This document shows, piece after piece, positions 33,140 to 37,141 of a stretch of DNA of 37,141 nt. Numbering within the stretch: position 1 is the first letter of the stretch; each line of letters opens with the position of its first letter. The notes beneath the pieces were generated by a model. The model was not told where the DNA came from. It worked only from the letters and a program-made list of their open reading frames with translations, and ran no database searches. Both the position numbers and the translations under genes were made by a program. The stretch lies in contig CP070675.1 in NCBI GenBank assembly GCA_020352215.1, forward strand, positions 2,676,917 through 2,714,057, written 5' to 3'. Source of the stretch: Phycisphaerales bacterium (GTDB lineage: Bacteria; Planctomycetota; Phycisphaerae; Sedimentisphaerales; Anaerobacaceae).

Positions 33140-36100
33140 ATGATGGAGGTGAAGAATTCACGAATTGCGCGGATAATTCCTTTGCTGATTACAGTCTGCC
33201 TTGTCAACATACCGACCCACGCCCAATACGGCGGGGGTGCGGGAGAACCGGACGACCCCTACCTAATCTACACCCCCCAGCAGATGAATGCCATCGGCGC
33301 CGATGCAAACGACTGGGACAAGCACTTCAAGCTCATGGCCGATATCGATCTGGCCGCATACACCGGAGACGCCTTCAACATCATTGGGACAAGGGAGAAT
33401 CCCTTCATCGGTGTTTTTGAAGGGAACCAGTACAGCATGTCAAACTTCACGTTCAGGTCCCCAGACAGGGACTACACAGGACTCTTCGGACGTGTGGGGA
33501 GCTACTATGAAGCTGGAGAGATACGGCACACGAGATTGATTGATCCCAATATTGATGCGGGGGCGGGCAACTATGTCGGCTCTCTCGTTGGTTGGCTGGC
33601 TGGCGGGCCCGGCGGCGGCACTTTGCTGCACTGCCACGTTGATGGTGCACGGGTCTCAGGAGCAGGGAGAGTCGGCGGACTTGTTGGATGGTCTATGGGG
33701 CGCGTCTTTGCCTGCCATGCTGAGGGACGCGTCAGCGGCGATGGCAAGGTCGGCGGCCTCGCCGGACAAGCCAATGACGTTGAATGCTGTTATGCCGACT
33801 GCGATGTGTCGGGCGGGAGCCAGGTTGGGGGATTAGTGGGCCATTGTGGAGCCGCGATCTCCAACTGCTATGCGATGGGCAAAGCCGCCGGACACGGTGA
33901 CGTCGCGGGTCTCGTGGGCTTTCACAGCGGGGGTTCGGAGGGCAAGGTTATCAATTGCTACTCGACTGCGGAAGTTTCAGGCCGCATTTGGGCGGGTGGG
34001 CTTCGCGGTCTGCGCAGCGGCGATGGACAAGACTGCGTCGTCTCGTCGTTCTGGAACACCGAGACCAGTGGGATGACCGCCAGCGAGGGTGGCAGAGGAC
34101 TGACTACGGCACAATTGCAGGATCCAAATACGTTCCGCGATGCTGGCTGGGATTTTGTGGGTGAGTCCGACGGACCCGCCGATATTTGGGCAGAGCCCGC
34201 CGGCGGAGGATATCCGATGTTATGGTGGCAACTCGATCCTCTGCCTCCATTGCCAAGTTTCTCGGGAGGAACCGGAGAGCCAAACGACCCTTATCTCATA
34301 TCAACGCGTGATGAGTTGAACAGTATCGGCGAGAGCCCAAGATTGATGAGCGCGCACTTTGCTTTGATAAACGACATTGACTTAATGGGGGGGAATTTTC
34401 GCGTCATCGGCAGCGTCGCCGCCCCTTTTTTGGGGCTCTTTGACGGCCGGGGCCATAGGATCCTCAATTTCAGCCATACCACCGCGAGAGACTCGGTGGG
34501 GCTTTTCGGCAGAATCGGGGAGTTCGGCCGCCATGACGGAGGGATCAAGGATTTGGCGCTCGTTGGCCCTCGGGTCCAAGCGCCTGCAGCCAAGCACGTC
34601 GGCTCGCTGGTCGGGCGAATGGATGGCGGTACTATTTCCGGTTGCTGGGTCGAAGCAGGCCAGGTTGCCGGAGACTACGCGGTCGGGGGCCTGATCGGAG
34701 TAAAGGCTTCCGGGATAATCTACGGATGCCATTCCAGTTGTGATGTCTCGGGCCGGCTCTTTGTAGGAGGCTTGGTGGGTGACAATCTAAATGACCGCAT
34801 GGTGCAATGCTACTCGACCGGCAATGTCACAGGCACGGACTGTGTAGGAGGCCTGGTTGGCGAGAACGCCAGTTGTACGATAACACAGTGTTACACGCGG
34901 GCCAACGTATCGGGCACAGAGAAAGTCGGGGGGCTGGCAGGAGTCAATAACCTCGGATCGTCGATCTACAAATGTTATACAATCAGCAGCGCTTCCGGAG
35001 ACCTCTATGTCGGAGGGCTTGTCGGACACAACTACTTCGAAACAGTTGTATGCGAGTGCTATTCTGCGGGCAGCGTCTTGGGTAGAGGTGGAGGTCTGAT
35101 CGGCTGGACATCATATGACGAATCTTCCACTGCCAAGGTCTGTGACTGTTTCTGGGATGTCGAGGCAAGCGGCCAGCCGTGGAGCGATGGTGGGACGGGC
35201 AAGACAACTACCGAGATGCAGGACCCTAATAGTTTTAGGGCGGCCGGTTGGGACTTTGTCGGCCAATCCGATGGTCCGAGTGATATTTGGGCCGAACCTC
35301 CAGGCGGAGGGTATCCGATTCTTCGGTACCAGCTCTCGCCGCCACCTCCTTTGCCTACGTTCTCGGGCGGCGGAGGAAAGCCGGACGACCCATATCTTAT
35401 CTCAACAGCCACCGAATTAAACAGCATCGGCCATAATCCGGGATTGATGAACGCACATTTCAGGTTGCTCAATGACATAGTCCTCCCGAGTTCAGATTTT
35501 CATGTCATCGGTAGCGTAGCCGTTCCGTTCACAGGCGTATTTGATGGCAACGGGAAGAAAGTTGTGAACCTAAACTACAGTGCCACAGGCTGCTGCGACG
35601 ATGTTGGTCTATTCGCAAGTGTCCACGGAAAGGATGCGCACGTCAAGGACTTGGGATTAATTGATCCTAACGTTACGGCCGGCCTTGGGCAGGGCGCCGG
35701 ACCGCTTGTTGGATCCTTTGTCCGCGGAACAATTGCGAACTGTCATGCTCAGAGGGGCAGGATTATGGGAGATGAGCGAGTCGGCGGCCTGGTGGGATCG
35801 TCCAGATTCGGGACGCTGCTGACGTCCTATTCGAGCACGACTACCAATGGACGCAATTTCGTTGGCGGCCTTGTGGGAAACACTGAGTATGGGACAATAC
35901 TGAGTTGCTACGCCAGAGGTGACGTTTCAGCACGTTACATGGTCGGTGGCCTTGCTGGACGTAGCTTGTCTAGTACCGTTGCCAGTGCGTATTCGGCCGG
36001 GTCTGTATCAGGACGAACGTATGTCGGCGGACTGGTTGGGTACGGCGAATCCAGACACAGAATTACGGCCTCATTCTGGGATATTGAAACCAGCGGGCAG

Positions 36101-36460
36101 ACAACCAGTGACGGCGGGACCGGTAAGACAACGGCGCAGATGCAGACGGAAAGTACCTTTACCAATGCTGGCTGGGACTTCGTGGGAGAGATGGAGAACG
36201 GCACCGAGGATATCTGGAGCATCTGTGAGGGAACGAATTATCCAAGGCTTGTGTGGCAAATTCCGGTTGGCGATTTTGTCTGCCCGGATGGCGTTGCAGC
36301 GGCGGATTTTGCACTGTTTGCAGGGCACTGGCTGGATGAAAACTGTGGCCCAAGCAATGACTGTTGCCTAGGCACAGACCTTGACCTCTCAGGTACGGTC
36401 GACACCGTTGATCTTGAAGCCTTTGCTGAGAACTGGCTCACCGGCGTTGCCGGTCAATGA
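33140..36460 (+). CDS. Large secreted GLUG-motif repeat protein with dockerin-like C-terminus
   Basis: This 1106-residue exported protein starts at ATG 33140, which has AGGAGG six bases upstream and gives a signal peptide (IPLLITVCLVNIPTHA). Three large repeats follow, opening at about 33227, 34259 and 35360 with G-x-GEPxDPYLI and ELNSIG-type text. Each holds strings of GLUG motifs such as VGGLVG every 20-25 residues and closes (repeats one and two) with an FWDxExSG...GWDFVG...GGGYP block. GLUG repeats are predicted to build a long beta-helix, often in adhesins. The end (from about 36272) has ADFALFAGHWLDENC and DLDLSGTVDTVDLEAFAENW, the dockerin-like tail typical of planctomycete exported proteins. 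Function is likely surface adhesion or glycan binding, without a catalytic motif. Confidence 0.88.
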   Translation: MMEVKNSRIARIIPLLITVCLVNIPTHAQYGGGAGEPDDPYLIYTPQQMNAIGADANDWDKHFKLMADIDLAAYTGDAFNIIGTRENPFIGVFEGNQYSMSNFTFRSPDRDYTGLFGRVGSYYEAGEIRHTRLIDPNIDAGAGNYVGSLVGWLAGGPGGGTLLHCHVDGARVSGAGRVGGLVGWSMGRVFACHAEGRVSGDGKVGGLAGQANDVECCYADCDVSGGSQVGGLVGHCGAAISNCYAMGKAAGHGDVAGLVGFHSGGSEGKVINCYSTAEVSGRIWAGGLRGLRSGDGQDCVVSSFWNTETSGMTASEGGRGLTTAQLQDPNTFRDAGWDFVGESDGPADIWAEPAGGGYPMLWWQLDPLPPLPSFSGGTGEPNDPYLISTRDELNSIGESPRLMSAHFALINDIDLMGGNFRVIGSVAAPFLGLFDGRGHRILNFSHTTARDSVGLFGRIGEFGRHDGGIKDLALVGPRVQAPAAKHVGSLVGRMDGGTISGCWVEAGQVAGDYAVGGLIGVKASGIIYGCHSSCDVSGRLFVGGLVGDNLNDRMVQCYSTGNVTGTDCVGGLVGENASCTITQCYTRANVSGTEKVGGLAGVNNLGSSIYKCYTISSASGDLYVGGLVGHNYFETVVCECYSAGSVLGRGGGLIGWTSYDESSTAKVCDCFWDVEASGQPWSDGGTGKTTTEMQDPNSFRAAGWDFVGQSDGPSDIWAEPPGGGYPILRYQLSPPPPLPTFSGGGGKPDDPYLISTATELNSIGHNPGLMNAHFRLLNDIVLPSSDFHVIGSVAVPFTGVFDGNGKKVVNLNYSATGCCDDVGLFASVHGKDAHVKDLGLIDPNVTAGLGQGAGPLVGSFVRGTIANCHAQRGRIMGDERVGGLVGSSRFGTLLTSYSSTTTNGRNFVGGLVGNTEYGTILSCYARGDVSARYMVGGLAGRSLSSTVASAYSAGSVSGRTYVGGLVGYGESRHRITASFWDIETSGQTTSDGGTGKTTAQMQTESTFTNAGWDFVGEMENGTEDIWSICEGTNYPRLVWQIPVGDFVCPDGVAAADFALFAGHWLDENCGPSNDCCLGTDLDLSGTVDTVDLEAFAENWLTGVAGQ
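35780..35874 (+). repeat. Exact 95-base repeat, copy in the first GLUG gene
   Basis: This segment is identical over 95 bases to 37047-37141, which is the very end of the window. Both copies are in the same reading frame and encode the VGGLVGSSRFGTLLTSYSS block. The true repeat may be longer, since the second copy is cut by the window edge. Confidence 0.95.
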
Positions 36461-36521
36461 GGGGGGTGGGTACGAACGATTGGTGATAGGCTAACAGGCC
36501 CTTAGTGAAAGGAGAGTTGAG

Positions 36522-37141
36522 ATGCTTGCTTTGAATGCCAAGAAACTCTCAGTGTTATCAGTTGCATTGGCTATCACCTGCTTGCTGCGCCCGCCCGCCT
36601 ATGCCAAATACGGCGGCGGCACGGGAGAACCGAACGACCCCTACCTGATCTACACCGCCGAGCAGATGAACGCCATCGGCGTTAACCCTGATGACTTGGA
36701 CAAACACTTCAAGCTCATGGCGGATATTGATCTCGCGGGCTTCACGGGAAGAGACTTCAATATCATTGGAAACAGATGGGATAATGCCTTCACCGGCGTT
36801 TTTGACGGCAATGGCCATACCATCTCAAACTTCACCTGGAGTTCTACTAACGGAAGCTACATGTACGTAGGGCTGTTCGCGTACGTGGCCGACCCCAATG
36901 CCGAAATCAAGAATCTGGGGTTGATTGATCCTAATATTGTCGCCGGGACTCTGGATCGTGCCGGCTCATCACTGGTAGGCAATCTTACCGATGGGATCCT
37001 CACCAACTGCTATGTAAAGGGTGGTAGCGTTTCCGGCAGTTCATACGTCGGCGGCCTGGTGGGATCGTCCAGATTCGGGACGCTGCTGACGTCCTATTCG
37101 AGCACGACTACCAATGGACGCAATTTCGTTGGCGGCCTTGT
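36522..37141 (+). CDS. Second GLUG-motif secreted protein, 3' end beyond the window
   Basis: ATG 36522 has AAAGGAGAG about nine bases upstream. The 206 visible codons start MLALNAKKLSVLSVALAITC, a signal peptide ending about PPAYA. Then comes KYGGGTGEPNDPYLIYTAEQ, which is the same opening as the first GLUG protein. Two GLUG-type blocks follow (TNCYVKGGSVSGSSYVGGLV and the block in the exact repeat). No stop occurs before the window ends. The gene is 61 bases downstream of the first GLUG gene, so they are a tandem paralogous pair, probably on one mRNA. Divergence in the first 500 bases contrasts with the exact identity at the end. Confidence 0.88.
   Translation, partial: MLALNAKKLSVLSVALAITCLLRPPAYAKYGGGTGEPNDPYLIYTAEQMNAIGVNPDDLDKHFKLMADIDLAGFTGRDFNIIGNRWDNAFTGVFDGNGHTISNFTWSSTNGSYMYVGLFAYVADPNAEIKNLGLIDPNIVAGTLDRAGSSLVGNLTDGILTNCYVKGGSVSGSSYVGGLVGSSRFGTLLTSYSSTTTNGRNFVGGL
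37047..37141 (+). repeat. Exact 95-base repeat, copy in the second GLUG gene at the window end
   Basis: Identical to 35780-35874 and still matching at the last base of the window. It is either recent recombination between the paralogues or an assembly join at a repeat. Confidence 0.95.

Noticed and set aside
32815..33210. 131-codon minus-strand open frame over the GLUG promoter and leader
   Set aside because: Composition is unlike a protein, with no domain or ribosome site. It is kept only as part of a possible antisense RNA question.
33227..36270. Regular repeats in the GLUG gene as a CRISPR-like array
   Set aside because: The repeats are imperfect, in frame and encode VGGLVG motifs, so they are protein repeats.

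Overview
The window most likely comes from a member of the Planctomycetota, close to Phycisphaerae/Sedimentisphaerales. This is inferred from gene content, not from a marker gene. The supporting features are secreted GLUG-motif proteins with a dockerin-like tail, a PEP-CTERM protein, a polysaccharide lyase 11 enzyme, a GH5 enzyme, PKD and LamG modules, an ankyrin lipoprotein, and a pilus/type II secretion locus built on PilM, PilN and PilO. The cell looks like a Gram-negative-type polysaccharide degrader with a large exported proteome. The odd window length, the gene cut at the left edge and an exact repeat at the right edge suggest a complete metagenomic contig.

Layout. 1-6.7 kb: a cut gene on the minus strand, a GH5-like hydrolase, a PutP-type Na+/solute symporter overlapping a 2H phosphoesterase, a PEP-CTERM protein, and a PKD/nucleoside-hydrolase-like secreted protein. 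6.86-24.53 kb: 17 genes, all on the minus strand. In transcription order these are pseudopilins G, G', I, J, K(PilX)-LamG and H; PilM, PilN, PilO; a GspC/PilP-like protein; the secretin; a histidine kinase; a response regulator; an HD-GYP protein; a STAS protein; the ATPase GspE; and GspF. 24.95-29.52 kb: argH-thiL-PL11 lyase-tsaE on the minus strand, behind a near-consensus promoter. 29.6-32.7 kb: an ankyrin-repeat lipoprotein and nagA on the plus strand. 33.0-37.1 kb: two tandem GLUG-repeat secreted proteins, the second cut by the window end.

How it fits together. The central locus encodes a hybrid type II secretion/type IV pilus machine. It has an inner-membrane platform (PilMNO, GspC-like, GspF), an outer-membrane secretin, an ATPase and a set of six pseudopilins. 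A complete signalling module (kinase, receiver, c-di-GMP phosphodiesterase, STAS) lies between the secretin and the ATPase. The ATPase carries an MshEN-type N-terminal domain, a family known to bind c-di-GMP. The hypothesis is that this locus is a secretion machine tuned by local c-di-GMP turnover and used to export the hydrolases and GLUG proteins around it. Three unusual points inside it are an Asn in place of Ser/Thr in the GspE Walker A motif, a LamG domain fused into the GspK/PilX protein, and an intrinsic terminator directly behind the major pseudopilin gene.
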